From: Bacteroidia bacterium
GTDB taxonomy: Bacteria; Bacteroidota; Bacteroidia; J057; JANWXU01
Direction: 5' to 3'
Length of the DNA: 38,176 nucleotides
NCBI GenBank assembly: GCA_025057395.1
Contig: JANWXU010000027.1
Coordinates: 1 to 38,176, forward strand
Position 1 is the first letter of the stretch. Each line of letters opens with the position of its first letter. This document shows, piece after piece, positions 8,252-17,105 of this stretch. A program made the translations under genes and the position numbers. The notes under the pieces were generated by a model. That model ran no database searches and had not been told where the DNA came from. It worked only from the letters and a program-made list of their open reading frames with translations.

Positions 8252-11170
8252 ATGCCTATTTCTATTTCTTTAGAAGCCCCGGATGCTTTTGTGGACCGCC
8301 ATATTGGTACAAGAGACAAGGATAGCTTGCAGAAAATGCTTGCTATCCTAAATGTTAATTCGCTAGAGCAGCTTATCGAGGAAACGGTTCCTCCACGAAT
8401 TCGCATGAAGGATGAATTAAATATTGGAGAGCCGACTACGGAATATGAAATTTTGCAAAAATTGCGCCACATTGCTAGTAAAAATAGAGTGTATCAATCC
8501 TTTATTGGGATGGGCTATTCAGGTTGCGTAACGCCTAGTGTAATTCGCAGGAATATTTTTGAAAATCCGGGTTGGTATACGCAGTATACGCCCTACCAAG
8601 CAGAGATTGCCCAGGGGCGCTTGGAAGCATTAATGAATTTCCAGACCATGATTTGTGACCTTACAGCCATGGAGATTGCTAATGCTTCGCTGTTAGATGA
8701 GGGCACTGCTGCTGCAGAGGCAATGCTTATGCTCTTTCATTCCAGCCGTGGTAAAAATTTTTCTCAGAAATTTTTAGTATCACGTCATTTGCATCCCCAG
8801 AATATCGCTGTTTTACAGACGCGGGCGGAGCCTTTGAATATAGAAATAGAATTTTTTGAGGAATTAGAAGGTTTACCCGCCGGAGACTATTTCGGCTTAA
8901 TTGTACAATACCCTACTACCGAAGGTGCACTTTATGATTATCGAGAATTAGTAGAACAAGCGCATAGCCGAGGTATCTTGGTAGTTTTTGCTACAGATAT
9001 TTTGGGCCTTACTCTCTATACACCGCCTGGTGAGTTGGGGGCAGATGTGGTGGTAGGAAGCTCGCAGCGCTTTGGAATACCCTTAGGTTTTGGGGGGCCG
9101 CATGCAGCATTTTTTGCTACCAAAAATGATTTTAAGCGCCATATACCGGGCCGTTTAGTGGGGGCTTCTATCGATAGTAATGGTAAAACAGGCTATCGTT
9201 TAGCTTTACAGACGCGTGAGCAGCACATTCGAAGAGAAAAAGCTACGAGTAATATTTGTACTGCTCAAGTACTGTTGGCAGTGATGGCTAGCATGTATGC
9301 TGTATACCACGGGCCGGAACGTCTTAAAAAGATAGCTTTACGCATTCATGGCTTTGCCCGAATATTGAATGATGCTCTCCAAAAACTAGGCTATACTCAA
9401 CTGAACCAATACTTTTTTGATACTCTTTGTATAGATATAAGCGATAAGCCCCAAAACCTTAGAAATGAAATTGAAAAAAGGGCACTAGCAGCCAAGATGA
9501 ATTTGCGGTACTATCCTAATGTGCCTAAGATAGGAATTGCGCTAGATGAGACTACTCAGCTTTCTCACATTCAACAATTGGTAGATATTTTTGCTAGGGC
9601 AGTAGGAAAAGAAAGTATCTCTATAGCCACTGAAAACTTATCATTAGAACTAGACTGGTCACAGTCTTTAATTCGCACTTCTACTTACCTGGCGCATCCT
9701 ATATTTAACCGATATCATACTGAAACTGAGCTTATGCGTTATATTCGTAAGCTCGAGAGCCGAGACCTTTCGTTAACTACTTCGATGATACCCTTAGGTT
9801 CCTGTACTATGAAGCTTAATGCAAGTACAGAAATGTTTCCCGTATCTTATCCTGAGTTTTCGCAAATCCATCCCTTTGCGCCCGCTGCCCAAGTTGCCGG
9901 TTATAAGCAAATCTTTGCAGAGCTTTCAGAAGCTTTATCCAAAATTACAGGCTTTCCGGGTATTTCTTTGCAACCTAACTCAGGAGCACAGGGCGAATAT
10001 ACGGGTTTGATGGTAATACGTTCTTATTTTAAGGATAAAAAGCAGGGGCATCGAAATGTTGTTCTTATTCCTACTTCAGCGCACGGTACTAATCCTGCAA
10101 GTGCTGTTATGGCAGGGATGCAGGTAGTATTAGTAAAATGTGATGAGCAAGGAAATATTGATATTACTGATTTAGAAGAAAAAGCAGTTTTGCATAAAGA
10201 TCGGCTAGCTGCTTTAATGGTAACCTATCCTTCTACCCATGGTGTATTTGAAGAAAATATAAAAGATATATGTAATATTATTCACCAGAATGGAGGTATG
10301 GTATATATGGACGGTGCTAATATGAATGCACAGGTGGGATTAACGCAGCCAGCCCTTATTGGAGCAGATGTGTGTCATTTGAATTTACACAAAACTTTTT
10401 GTATTCCGCATGGTGGAGGCGGTCCCGGGATGGGGCCTATTGGCGTAGTAGAAAAACTTAAGCCTTATTTACCAGGCCATAGTGTAGTACCTATTGGGGG
10501 AAAAAAATCTATGTCTGCTGTTTCTAGTGCGCCTTGGGGAAGTGCAAGTATTTTGCTTATTTCTTACATCTATATTCAGCTTATGGGAGATAGTGGATTA
10601 AAGGCTGCTACAGAACATGCTATTTTGAATGCCAATTACATTAAAACTCGTTTGGAACCCTACTATCCTATACTCTACAAAGGTAAAAACGGCAGGGTAG
10701 CTCACGAGCTAATTATTGATTTACGTGGCTTTAAGCATACGGCTAATGTAGAGGTAGAAGACGTAGCTAAGCGGCTAATTGATTACGGTTACCATGCGCC
10801 TACTATTTCTTTTCCTGTTCCTGGCACCATGATGGTTGAACCTACCGAAAGCGAATCTTTAGCGGAGCTAGATAGATTTTGCGCTGCCATGATAGCTATA
10901 CGCGGAGAAATTCAAGAAATATTGGATGGCAAAGCAGATAAAAATAATAATGTACTAAAAAATGCTCCCCACTCTATAGAGCTAATTGATAAAGAAAATT
11001 GGGATTTTCCCTATTCTCGTGCAAAGGCTTTCTTCCCAGCACCGTGGCTAAAGGACTTTAAATTTTGGGCTCCTGTTGGTCGTATAGACAATGCTTATGG
11101 GGATAGGCACTTAGTTTGTGTTTGTCCTCCTATAGAAAGTTATGCTGCGCAAGAACTAGTTACCACATAG
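8252..11170 (+). CDS. gcvP: Glycine dehydrogenase (aminomethyl-transferring), P-protein of the glycine cleavage system
   Basis: GcvP decarboxylates glycine using pyridoxal phosphate and passes the aminomethyl group to the lipoyl arm of H-protein in the cytoplasm. At 972 residues it is the long single-chain form, with both homologous halves fused. The N-terminal half holds DRHIGTRD, then [19 protein letters not shown] and [20 protein letters not shown]. The C-terminal half carries the PLP site [20 protein letters not shown], with the Schiff-base lysine at Lys714 (codon 10391-10393), and [14 protein letters not shown] near 510. It starts at ATG 8252, which gives the family's usual opening. No gcvT or gcvH is beside it; in many Bacteroidota the system's genes are scattered. 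A strong terminator follows, so it is probably transcribed alone. No glycine riboswitch is visible upstream. Confidence 0.97.
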   Translation: MPISISLEAPDAFVDRHIGTRDKDSLQKMLAILNVNSLEQLIEETVPPRIRMKDELNIGEPTTEYEILQKLRHIASKNRVYQSFIGMGYSGCVTPSVIRRNIFENPGWYTQYTPYQAEIAQGRLEALMNFQTMICDLTAMEIANASLLDEGTAAAEAMLMLFHSSRGKNFSQKFLVSRHLHPQNIAVLQTRAEPLNIEIEFFEELEGLPAGDYFGLIVQYPTTEGALYDYRELVEQAHSRGILVVFATDILGLTLYTPPGELGADVVVGSSQRFGIPLGFGGPHAAFFATKNDFKRHIPGRLVGASIDSNGKTGYRLALQTREQHIRREKATSNICTAQVLLAVMASMYAVYHGPERLKKIALRIHGFARILNDALQKLGYTQLNQYFFDTLCIDISDKPQNLRNEIEKRALAAKMNLRYYPNVPKIGIALDETTQLSHIQQLVDIFARAVGKESISIATENLSLELDWSQSLIRTSTYLAHPIFNRYHTETELMRYIRKLESRDLSLTTSMIPLGSCTMKLNASTEMFPVSYPEFSQIHPFAPAAQVAGYKQIFAELSEALSKITGFPGISLQPNSGAQGEYTGLMVIRSYFKDKKQGHRNVVLIPTSAHGTNPASAVMAGMQVVLVKCDEQGNIDITDLEEKAVLHKDRLAALMVTYPSTHGVFEENIKDICNIIHQNGGMVYMDGANMNAQVGLTQPALIGADVCHLNLHKTFCIPHGGGGPGMGPIGVVEKLKPYLPGHSVVPIGGKKSMSAVSSAPWGSASILLISYIYIQLMGDSGLKAATEHAILNANYIKTRLEPYYPILYKGKNGRVAHELIIDLRGFKHTANVEVEDVAKRLIDYGYHAPTISFPVPGTMMVEPTESESLAELDRFCAAMIAIRGEIQEILDGKADKNNNVLKNAPHSIELIDKENWDFPYSRAKAFFPAPWLKDFKFWAPVGRIDNAYGDRHLVCVCPPIESYAAQELVTT

Positions 11171-11207
11171 GGCTATATTATTTTTTTACCTCGTAACATA
11201 TAAAAGG

Positions 11208-11264
11208 AGCGCTGTCCTAGCCTATAAAAATAAATTTCTACAAAAAGGCTAAGGCGGCGCTTTT
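11208..11264 (+). terminator. Rho-independent terminator after gcvP
   Basis: The arms AGCGCTGTCCTAGCCT (11208-11223) and AGGCTAAGGCGGCGCT (11246-11261) form a 16-position stem with two G-U pairs and one mismatch, around a 22-base AT-rich loop. TTT follows, then a T-rich stretch. It lies 37 bases after the gcvP stop. Confidence 0.75.
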
Positions 11265-11315
11265 GTGTTGTTTTCAGTTTTTTGTTTTTGCTTGCGTCTA
11301 GTGAAAAATTTCCTA

Positions 11316-11344
11316 TTGATAGGTGGGAATAAACTGTATTTTTG
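11316..11344 (+). promoter_or_regulatory. Bacteroidota-type promoter for the DUF4139-like gene
   Basis: A perfect -7 box TATTTTTG (TAnnTTTG consensus) is at 11337-11344, with TTG at 11316-11318, 18 bases upstream, as the -33 element. The predicted transcript would start near 11351 and have a leader of about 45 bases. A second TATTTTTG at 11356-11363 lacks a well-placed -33 element. Confidence 0.5.
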
Positions 11345-11396
11345 TAAACTCATTCTATTTTTGCGCTATCCATAGTTTATCCACACAACACAATAC

Positions 11397-13025
11397 ATGT
11401 TTCAATTGGCAGTATTTATGAAAAAAAAAATGACTAGGAATCGGACATTTATGATATTGTCCTATTCTGATAGAATTGCTTATAAAAGCAAGCTTTGGAG
11501 CATGTTGTTTTTTTTTGTGGTGGGTGGCGGATTATATGGACAGCCGCAAAAGTTACCCGTTAAAAAAATTTTTTTATTTCCTGGAAATATAGCCTTAGTA
11601 TACCGAGAAGGAAAAGTACAGCTGAATAATGGAAAAGTAAGCCTGGAAAATTTGGAAAATACTTTATATAACAAGTACTGGATGGCTCCGGGGGGAGCTT
11701 TTAATATAACCCGCCTGGTAACAGGGGTAGATACAGTGTACCATAGGGTCCAGGCACTAAATTTCTTTGATATGCTTAGGGCTAATGTAGGCGCTCAAAC
11801 TGAAGTTACTTATAAAATAGGGGATGAGTTAGAAGGTGCAATTGGGGAGATTTTACCTATTCCTCCTGGAAGTGAACTTGCAATGATAAAACAGTCTGAT
11901 GGTTCCACTGTAATGATAAAAAAAAGTCAAATTGAGCAAGTAGCTATTAAGGGAAATGCTAACGCTTACTTTATGGAACCTCGCCTGGAAAGAGCTACGT
12001 TTGTAGAAACAGATTCGCCGCTAGAAAGTGCCAGTTTGCAGCAGTTTTATTTTACTAATCAAATTCGATGGCTTGCTGCTTATAATTTAAAGCTTCTTAC
12101 AGATTCTACAGCTACCATTAGTGTCAAAAGTACAATTGATAATTTATACGAGAACTACGAGCAGGTGGAAATTCACTTCTGTGTAGGAGCTCCTACTTTT
12201 GCAAGCGGAAATACTATTGAAGATTGTGCTCTAGAGCTGATATCCAAGCTTCCGCTAGGCAGTTTTTCGCCTAGTATACACAGTATTGTACATGGTTTTC
12301 TTACGCCAGAAGCACAGCTTACCCAGGAGCAGCTAACTAAAGAAACTTTTATGCCCGCTACTTTCAGCTCTGTTCCCCCTAGCAATACTATTGAAATTTG
12401 GGACACCCAAGTTTTGACTATTAAAAAAAATTCAAAGTCTTATGTTACCCATTTTAGTAAGCCCATAGAGTATACTTTACACTACGTCGTTTCACTGCCC
12501 AACAACTGGGATACCACTCGTTTTGTTATAGAAAATCCAGACCCCCAAACTTTTGCAATGCTCAAAAAGCTTGCTTTTATAAATACTACCGAAAAAAATC
12601 TTATTCCTGCTCCTATTACTATCTTAGACATCACTGAAACCCCTATTGCAAAGAGCGAAGTAAAATATCACAAAAAAGAATCTGAGGTAACTTTTGAATT
12701 AGGAACTAGCAAAGAAGTAGAAATAAAAAGTACGGAAATGGTTACCAAAGTGCAACCTAAATTCAAAAAAAATGAAAAGGATAAAAATAGCTATGATAAA
12801 TTTTTTATCACTGCTAACTTACAAATTAAAAATTGGTCAACTTCTAAAGCTAAAATTTATTTTGATAAAATATTTATAGGAGATTTTCGCGTGCCTGGCT
12901 TAAAAATAGAAACTTTGCAAAAAGGCGTGAATAGTATTTATAAAGCTAGCTGGAATGGTACTTTAGAACCTGGAGGAACGCGGACTTTCAAATGGGATTA
13001 TTTTTATTACAAGCCTCTTCCATAA
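11397..13025 (+). CDS. Exported DUF4139-like protein
   Basis: The N-terminus has several possible starts (Met1, 8, 12, 19, 36). The hydrophobic segment MLFFFVVGGGLYGQ at about 36-49 looks like a signal sequence, so the true start may lie downstream of 11397. The mature protein is beta-rich. Around residues 215-270 it carries NQIRWLAAYNLKLL, then TISVKSTIDNLYENYEQVEIHFCVGAPTF, which resembles the sandwich domain of DUF4139/mucoidy-inhibitor A-like proteins (W-x-P/A-x-Y-x-L, then N-x-x-E-x-W/Y-x-x-V and a strand ending G-x-P). The end TFKWDYFYYKPLP resembles the closing strand of the same family. The function of the family is not established; it is probably a periplasmic or surface protein. It leads a run of three genes with gaps of 16 and 18 bases. 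Confidence 0.6.
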   Translation: MFQLAVFMKKKMTRNRTFMILSYSDRIAYKSKLWSMLFFFVVGGGLYGQPQKLPVKKIFLFPGNIALVYREGKVQLNNGKVSLENLENTLYNKYWMAPGGAFNITRLVTGVDTVYHRVQALNFFDMLRANVGAQTEVTYKIGDELEGAIGEILPIPPGSELAMIKQSDGSTVMIKKSQIEQVAIKGNANAYFMEPRLERATFVETDSPLESASLQQFYFTNQIRWLAAYNLKLLTDSTATISVKSTIDNLYENYEQVEIHFCVGAPTFASGNTIEDCALELISKLPLGSFSPSIHSIVHGFLTPEAQLTQEQLTKETFMPATFSSVPPSNTIEIWDTQVLTIKKNSKSYVTHFSKPIEYTLHYVVSLPNNWDTTRFVIENPDPQTFAMLKKLAFINTTEKNLIPAPITILDITETPIAKSEVKYHKKESEVTFELGTSKEVEIKSTEMVTKVQPKFKKNEKDKNSYDKFFITANLQIKNWSTSKAKIYFDKIFIGDFRVPGLKIETLQKGVNSIYKASWNGTLEPGGTRTFKWDYFYYKPLP

Positions 13026-13041
13026 ACCAAAAACCAAGGTT

Positions 13042-13275
13042 ATGCAAGAATATACTGTAAGCGAATTAGCGCTTCGCAACGGCCAGGATAGGCCCGAGAT
13101 TTGGGTAGCTTACAAAGGTATTATCTACGACGTTACTAATAGCCGTCTTTGGCGAAATGGCAAACACTATCAGCACTGGGCAGGGCAAGATTTAACTTCA
13201 GAATTTGAGCTTGCACCTCATACTGATAGAGTATTTAAAAACTTTCCTATTGTAGGAAAATTGAAGCAAGAATAG
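13042..13275 (+). CDS. Small cytochrome b5-like heme-binding protein
   Basis: This 77-residue protein has the pattern of short prokaryotic cytochrome b5-like domains. It opens with YTVSELALRNGQDRPEIWVAY, then KGIIYDVTNSRLWRNGKHYQHWAGQDLT, and finishes with APHTDRVFKNFPIVGKL. His42 or His45 and His60 are the candidate axial heme ligands; the HPGG motif of classical b5 is replaced by KHYQHWAGQD. It has neither a signal peptide nor a membrane anchor, so it would be cytoplasmic and soluble, or would work with a membrane partner. An electron-transfer role or binding of another hydrophobic ligand (the family overlaps with steroid-binding relatives) are both possible. It is 16 bases downstream of the DUF4139-like gene and probably in the same transcript. 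Confidence 0.85.
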   Translation: MQEYTVSELALRNGQDRPEIWVAYKGIIYDVTNSRLWRNGKHYQHWAGQDLTSEFELAPHTDRVFKNFPIVGKLKQE

Positions 13276-13293
13276 CCTCTTTTAGCAGAAACA

Positions 13294-14439
13294 TTGGTGG
13301 TTAAAATAGCTAAATCTTATTTTGGAGCTCTAATAGCTAAATATGTTATCTGTACTTTTTATATTTCTTTTTCCTTTATTATTTCTGTTATAGCTCAAAA
13401 TGTTTCTTCTGTGGATAGCCTAGCCACAAAGTTTACTTGGCAATTACAAGGGGGTATTGAAACTTATTGGGCTTATGATACAAATAACCCTTTTACTAAG
13501 GAAGCACCCGCTTGGGTATATGCCTATACAAGACATAATCAGGTAGGGATTAATATAGCTTTTGGGGGTTTTCGGGTTTTTGCTCCCCGCTTTCGCTCCC
13601 AATTAGCATTTGCATTAGGAGATTATATGCAAAAGAATTATGCAGCTGAGCCTATAATTTTTCGTAATCTTTTGGAAGCTCAGGTAGCAGTTCAACTTTT
13701 AGCTAAAAAGCAAGTATGGCTGAGTGCAGGCGTAATGCCCTCCTACATTGGCTTTGAAGCGGCTATTGGCACTCAAAATTGGACGCTTACCCGCTCAATT
13801 ATGGCTAATAATTCTCCTTATTTTGTAACGGGGCTTCGTCTGGATTATAATTCTGCTAATCAAAAATGGCTTATTGCCCTGTTAGTCTTAAATGGCTGGC
13901 AAAATATTGTAGATAATAATAATAATAAGGCTATAGGTACACAGCTTACTTATACTCCTAGCTCACGCCTAACTATTAATTCCAGTGGATTTTGGGGCGA
14001 AGCCTATAATCGGGTTGATAGCTTACTAACCTATCGCTTTTTTCATAATTTTTATTGTTCCTGGCAGCCTCATCCTAAGTGGGCTTTGGCTAAGGTAATA
14101 GACATTTCTTTGCAACAAATAGCCCCGCAGAGTCATATCTACCAAAGCTGGTGGACAGCAGCTTTTTTTATTCGCTATTTTATAAATTCTACGTCTATAG
14201 TTATAGCTCGCTTAGAGTATTTTTATGATTCTCAAGCTTTGATGATTAAGGTTAATAATTTTACTAGTTTTCGTACTGGCTCTTTTTCTATAGGCTATGA
14301 TTATACTCCTTTGCCTAACGCACTCCTTCGCATAGAAGGAAAGTATTATTTTTCCCGCGAGCCTATTTTTGAAGTAGGAAGCAGTAGATTTTCTTCAAAT
14401 AGTTTGGTATGGACTGCTTCAATGGGATATCAGTTTTAG
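13294..14439 (+). CDS. Outer-membrane porin, BBP2/OmpL-like
   Basis: The 381-residue protein has a signal sequence (about residues 1-35, ending SVIAQ) and then a run of amphipathic strands ending in VWTASMGYQF, a C-terminal aromatic as in outer-membrane barrels. The segment WLSAGVMPSYIGFEAAIGTQNWTLTRS is close to the conserved centre of the putative beta-barrel porin-2 family, where the barrel wall is described relative to a Gly-Glu loop, and SIMANNSPYFVTGLRLDY follows it. There is no ATG near the start. TTG 13294 and the adjacent GTG 13297 are the candidates, and both lie 18-21 bases after the b5-like stop, consistent with one operon. The substrate cannot be told. A short AAT tandem at about 13915-13926 encodes four Asn. 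Confidence 0.75.
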   Translation: MVVKIAKSYFGALIAKYVICTFYISFSFIISVIAQNVSSVDSLATKFTWQLQGGIETYWAYDTNNPFTKEAPAWVYAYTRHNQVGINIAFGGFRVFAPRFRSQLAFALGDYMQKNYAAEPIIFRNLLEAQVAVQLLAKKQVWLSAGVMPSYIGFEAAIGTQNWTLTRSIMANNSPYFVTGLRLDYNSANQKWLIALLVLNGWQNIVDNNNNKAIGTQLTYTPSSRLTINSSGFWGEAYNRVDSLLTYRFFHNFYCSWQPHPKWALAKVIDISLQQIAPQSHIYQSWWTAAFFIRYFINSTSIVIARLEYFYDSQALMIKVNNFTSFRTGSFSIGYDYTPLPNALLRIEGKYYFSREPIFEVGSSRFSSNSLVWTASMGYQF

Positions 14440-14504
14440 TAAGTTTAACTCTAGAGGTCAGAATTCATTTTTGCAAAACTTTAGGAATAAAATGAAAATA
14501 ATTT

Positions 14505-14523
14505 GCTGCTTAATAATAGCAGC
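14505..14523. terminator. Hairpin between the porin gene and the HAD gene
   Basis: GCTGCT (14505-14510) and AGCAGC (14518-14523) form a 6-bp stem with a 7-base loop in the gap between two convergent genes. On the minus strand a T-rich stretch follows, so it could stop minus-strand transcription of the HAD gene; on the plus strand the T-run is poor. Confidence 0.4.
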
Positions 14524-14560
14524 TAGGTTTAAAAAATATCAGTAGAGATTTTTGAATTTT

Positions 14561-15280
14561 TCAAAGGTAGGAAAATAAAATAGCAGGTAGAGCTTTAAGG
14601 CTGCTTACTAAATAATCATGAGGATGTTGGCTTAGCTCCTCACGACTATGCGCTCCGCTTGTAACGCCGATAGTGATTAAAGCATTGGCATTTTTGCCAC
14701 ATAATAAGTCTGAGGGTGCGTCTCCTACTACTGCTACAGTTTTGGGATCATCGATATCTAGTATTTCCATAGCACGAAAAACTAAATCTGGGGCTGGCCG
14801 ACCCTGGGGTACTTCGTCGCTTGAAATGTAAGTACTAATAAGAGCGCTAGGCTCTAGAGCCGTTTTTTGCTCATTTAAACTTTTGAGCCAGCCTGATTTT
14901 TTTAAAACTAACTCCGTAATCCTACGGCAAAGACCAGTAGTAAGAGCTACTTTAATACCCAACTGTTTACAAAATTCAAAAAGCTCTACTGCTCCCTCTG
15001 TAGGCTTAATAAGGGCATTTTCATAGTAATTTGTCAAAATTCTCTGAAAGGTTGCATACGAATCTTCCACCTTTTGGGCTATCGAAGGATTAGCCTCCCC
15101 TAATTTGGACTTCCATAGTCGCTCAAATATTTGTTTTTTAGCATACCCCCGCACTTGTAAGATTTCTTCAATAGATACGTCCAGGCCGTTTTCTCTGCAG
15201 GCTTGTGCAATACAAGCTTCTATCTCCTGGCTATCTGAAATGGTGGTACCTATTATGTCTAAAACAATTAGTTTAAGCAA
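14561..15280 (-). CDS. Phosphonatase-like HAD-superfamily hydrolase
   Basis: This 239-residue cytoplasmic enzyme has the four HAD motifs. Asp8 in VLDIIGTT is the nucleophile (motif I), TTG at 114-116 is motif II, and Arg161 in GRPAPDLVFRAM is near motif III. GDAPSDLLCGKNA at 186-198 binds Mg (motif IV). The residue two after the nucleophile is Ile rather than Asp. Phosphonatases (PhnX) and the phosphonatase-like clade also lack Asp there but have Ala (DxAGT), so this variant is unusual. A C1-type helical cap lies at about 15-90 with two lysines (48, 49) near where PhnX forms its Schiff base. No phn genes are nearby, so the substrate is open: phosphonoacetaldehyde or a small phosphate ester. 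The start is TTG; a stop lies five codons upstream and no ATG fits. Confidence 0.8.
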   Translation of the reverse strand: MLKLIVLDIIGTTISDSQEIEACIAQACRENGLDVSIEEILQVRGYAKKQIFERLWKSKLGEANPSIAQKVEDSYATFQRILTNYYENALIKPTEGAVELFEFCKQLGIKVALTTGLCRRITELVLKKSGWLKSLNEQKTALEPSALISTYISSDEVPQGRPAPDLVFRAMEILDIDDPKTVAVVGDAPSDLLCGKNANALITIGVTSGAHSREELSQHPHDYLVSSLKALPAILFSYL

Positions 15281-15412
15281 GGAAGTTATTGTTTATTTTT
15301 TATAATGCGCACTAAATTATAAAAAAATAAAATTTTATAGGAATTATTGATTGAAAGTTAATAATTAAATAAAAATATATATTTAAGTTATAATAGAATT
15401 TATTAGCAGGAC
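15281..15412. other. AT-rich spacer between two minus-strand genes
   Basis: This 132-base gap separates the membrane-protein stop from the HAD start and is almost all A and T. I see no convincing hairpin with a T-run and no perfect TAnnTTTG box; it presumably holds the HAD promoter. Confidence 0.4.
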
Positions 15413-17011
15413 TTAAGGATATCGTTTGTATATTGCTATTTCGCAACTTTGGTTTTCTTGATAGGCTAAGCGGTAATGCTTATTCAATATTTCTTGTAAG
15501 GTTTTATTTTTTTCTTCTTGTAGATGACTAAGATTGCCGTAAATGAACACATAGTCAATTGACTTTTGCTTGAGAGAGTTGCCATTGGGCCAAGTAGAAA
15601 TATTTTCAAGTTTTTCGTGTTTTCCTAGAAAAAATTTAGGCAAGTGAATATAATTCCAGCGTATAGGGAACCATCCTGTAGAAGCCTCATAATTTTCTAG
15701 TATTATAAGTGGTTTTTGAGTTCCAAGATAATTAGAAAAATGTGGCTCAATCCAATTATCTGAAAAGTTAATAGGTAAAACTACGGCGTAGCTGGGTAAG
15801 TGTTTTTGTGCTTGAGCAATATGGCTAGCCTCCAAACTGAGTTTTTTTTGAGTTGCATTATAGCGGCTAAGCAGTAAGGCAATATGAAAACCCATAAATA
15901 GCGCTACACTAATTAGCAAAACCGATTTTGGCAAAGGCATAGTAACAACACAAGGCAGTAATAACATAAATACCATCAACCCTAAGCGTTCGGACATCAT
16001 TCCTACACTGAAACCAGTAGGAACGAAAAAATATAATCCTAAAGCTATAATCAACGCTGGAACTAAACCTTTTCCTAACTTTTGATTTCTTGAGTGAGAA
16101 TAAGACTCACCATGCGTATAGTATATAGAAATGGCAAAGAGAGCTATAAAAATGTGTAAAAATTGTTCTGTGAGTTTTTCTTCGCCGGGGTAATTATACG
16201 AAATAAGACAGCGTACATCATTGAGCCACTTTATAAGTTCCGTTCCTGAAAGTTTTTCACTGCTACCCCTGGCAGGAAATTGCAGTAAAAATAATCCTGA
16301 AAGTACCCAACTTGGAAGAGCAGATAGAAATACTAACCCTATTTTGGAAAGTATTTTGGAAATTTTAGCAATCTGACTTTTTTCTATGGTGATTAGGTAA
16401 ATTTGCCAAGCTGTAAGGCAGCAGATACTTAAAAATAAAAAGAAGAAAGTAAGTAAAGCTGAACAATAGGTAGCTAGGAAAAATATGCTTAGTATGAAGT
16501 AATGCTTTAATCTTGGAAATACAGTAAAACTTGTTTGGTTTTGGAACCAATAGCCTAAAGTCCAATAAAAAAAGATAAAAGAAAAAGTATAATTATAGAA
16601 GCCTAAGTGAAATAAGAAAGAATAGATAAAGGGAAAAATAAATAAACTAAGGATTTTATTTTGGGGAGCTGCTTGGGCTACAAAGTAGCGAAAAGCTAGG
16701 GCTAAACCCCAGATATATAATAGTAAATATATTTTTTCTGCTACTGAAGCCGAAAAGAGAAGTAATAATATGCTTAGCAAGTAACTGCTAATCAAATTAG
16801 GAATGGGAAAAGGGTTAATTTCGAAGTATTGGTGAAGAGGGGAATTAGAGTGAAATAGTAATTCTCTTAATAGAACTGCATTATATAGGTGGCTAGGACC
16901 GTCCATCGAAGGGTAAAATTCCAGTCTAAGTAATAATATACTGCTTAAGCTACCTAATGCTGTTAGTAATACTTTTTCATTAAAGAATCGAAAAATATTT
17001 GAAATTTTCAT
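15413..17011 (-). CDS. Polytopic membrane protein, possible GT-C glycosyltransferase
   Basis: The 532-residue protein has about 10-12 hydrophobic segments in its first 390 residues and a soluble C-terminal part (about 390-532). Between the first two membrane segments lies LEFYPSMDGPSHLYNAVLLRELL. An acidic residue followed by Gly-x-x-His at this site is the hallmark of GT-C enzymes, which take sugars from polyprenyl phosphates on the outer face of the inner membrane. The C-terminal part (HLPSYAVVLPINFSDNW, then VFIYGNLSHL) resembles the small extracytoplasmic domain of such enzymes. I do not recognise a named family, so the function stays inferred. It diverges from a second GT-C-like gene; only 94 bases separate the two starts, which suggests shared control and perhaps one glycan pathway. 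Confidence 0.6.
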   Translation of the reverse strand: MKISNIFRFFNEKVLLTALGSLSSILLLRLEFYPSMDGPSHLYNAVLLRELLFHSNSPLHQYFEINPFPIPNLISSYLLSILLLLFSASVAEKIYLLLYIWGLALAFRYFVAQAAPQNKILSLFIFPFIYSFLFHLGFYNYTFSFIFFYWTLGYWFQNQTSFTVFPRLKHYFILSIFFLATYCSALLTFFFLFLSICCLTAWQIYLITIEKSQIAKISKILSKIGLVFLSALPSWVLSGLFLLQFPARGSSEKLSGTELIKWLNDVRCLISYNYPGEEKLTEQFLHIFIALFAISIYYTHGESYSHSRNQKLGKGLVPALIIALGLYFFVPTGFSVGMMSERLGLMVFMLLLPCVVTMPLPKSVLLISVALFMGFHIALLLSRYNATQKKLSLEASHIAQAQKHLPSYAVVLPINFSDNWIEPHFSNYLGTQKPLIILENYEASTGWFPIRWNYIHLPKFFLGKHEKLENISTWPNGNSLKQKSIDYVFIYGNLSHLQEEKNKTLQEILNKHYRLAYQENQSCEIAIYKRYP

Positions 17012-17044
17012 TTAGAAGCGTGAAAAATGAAGAAAACTTACTTT

Positions 17045-17070
17045 TTATTATAATGAATTATTATAATGAA
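17045..17070. repeat. Perfect 13-bp tandem repeat in a divergent promoter region
   Basis: TTATTATAATGAA occurs twice without a gap (17045-17057, 17058-17070), between the starts at 17011 (-) and 17106 (+). The 13-bp spacing is not a whole helical turn. Its place just downstream of the predicted minus-strand -7 box suggests an operator for one or both membrane-protein genes. Confidence 0.6.
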
Positions 17071-17074
17071 GACG

Positions 17075-17082
17075 CAAAAATA
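17075..17082 (-). promoter_or_regulatory. Candidate -7 box for the minus-strand membrane protein
   Basis: The minus strand reads TATTTTTG here, a perfect TAnnTTTG box. It would start a transcript near 17068 and give a leader of about 57 bases to the gene starting at 17011. No clear TTG lies at the -33 position, so support is partial. Confidence 0.35.
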
Positions 17083-17105
17083 AACTTTATTAATTGGGTT
17101 AATAA

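Noticed and set aside
13915-13926. AAT microsatellite as a phase-variation switch
   Set aside because: Its unit is three bases, so length change would not shift the frame, and it is only four units long.
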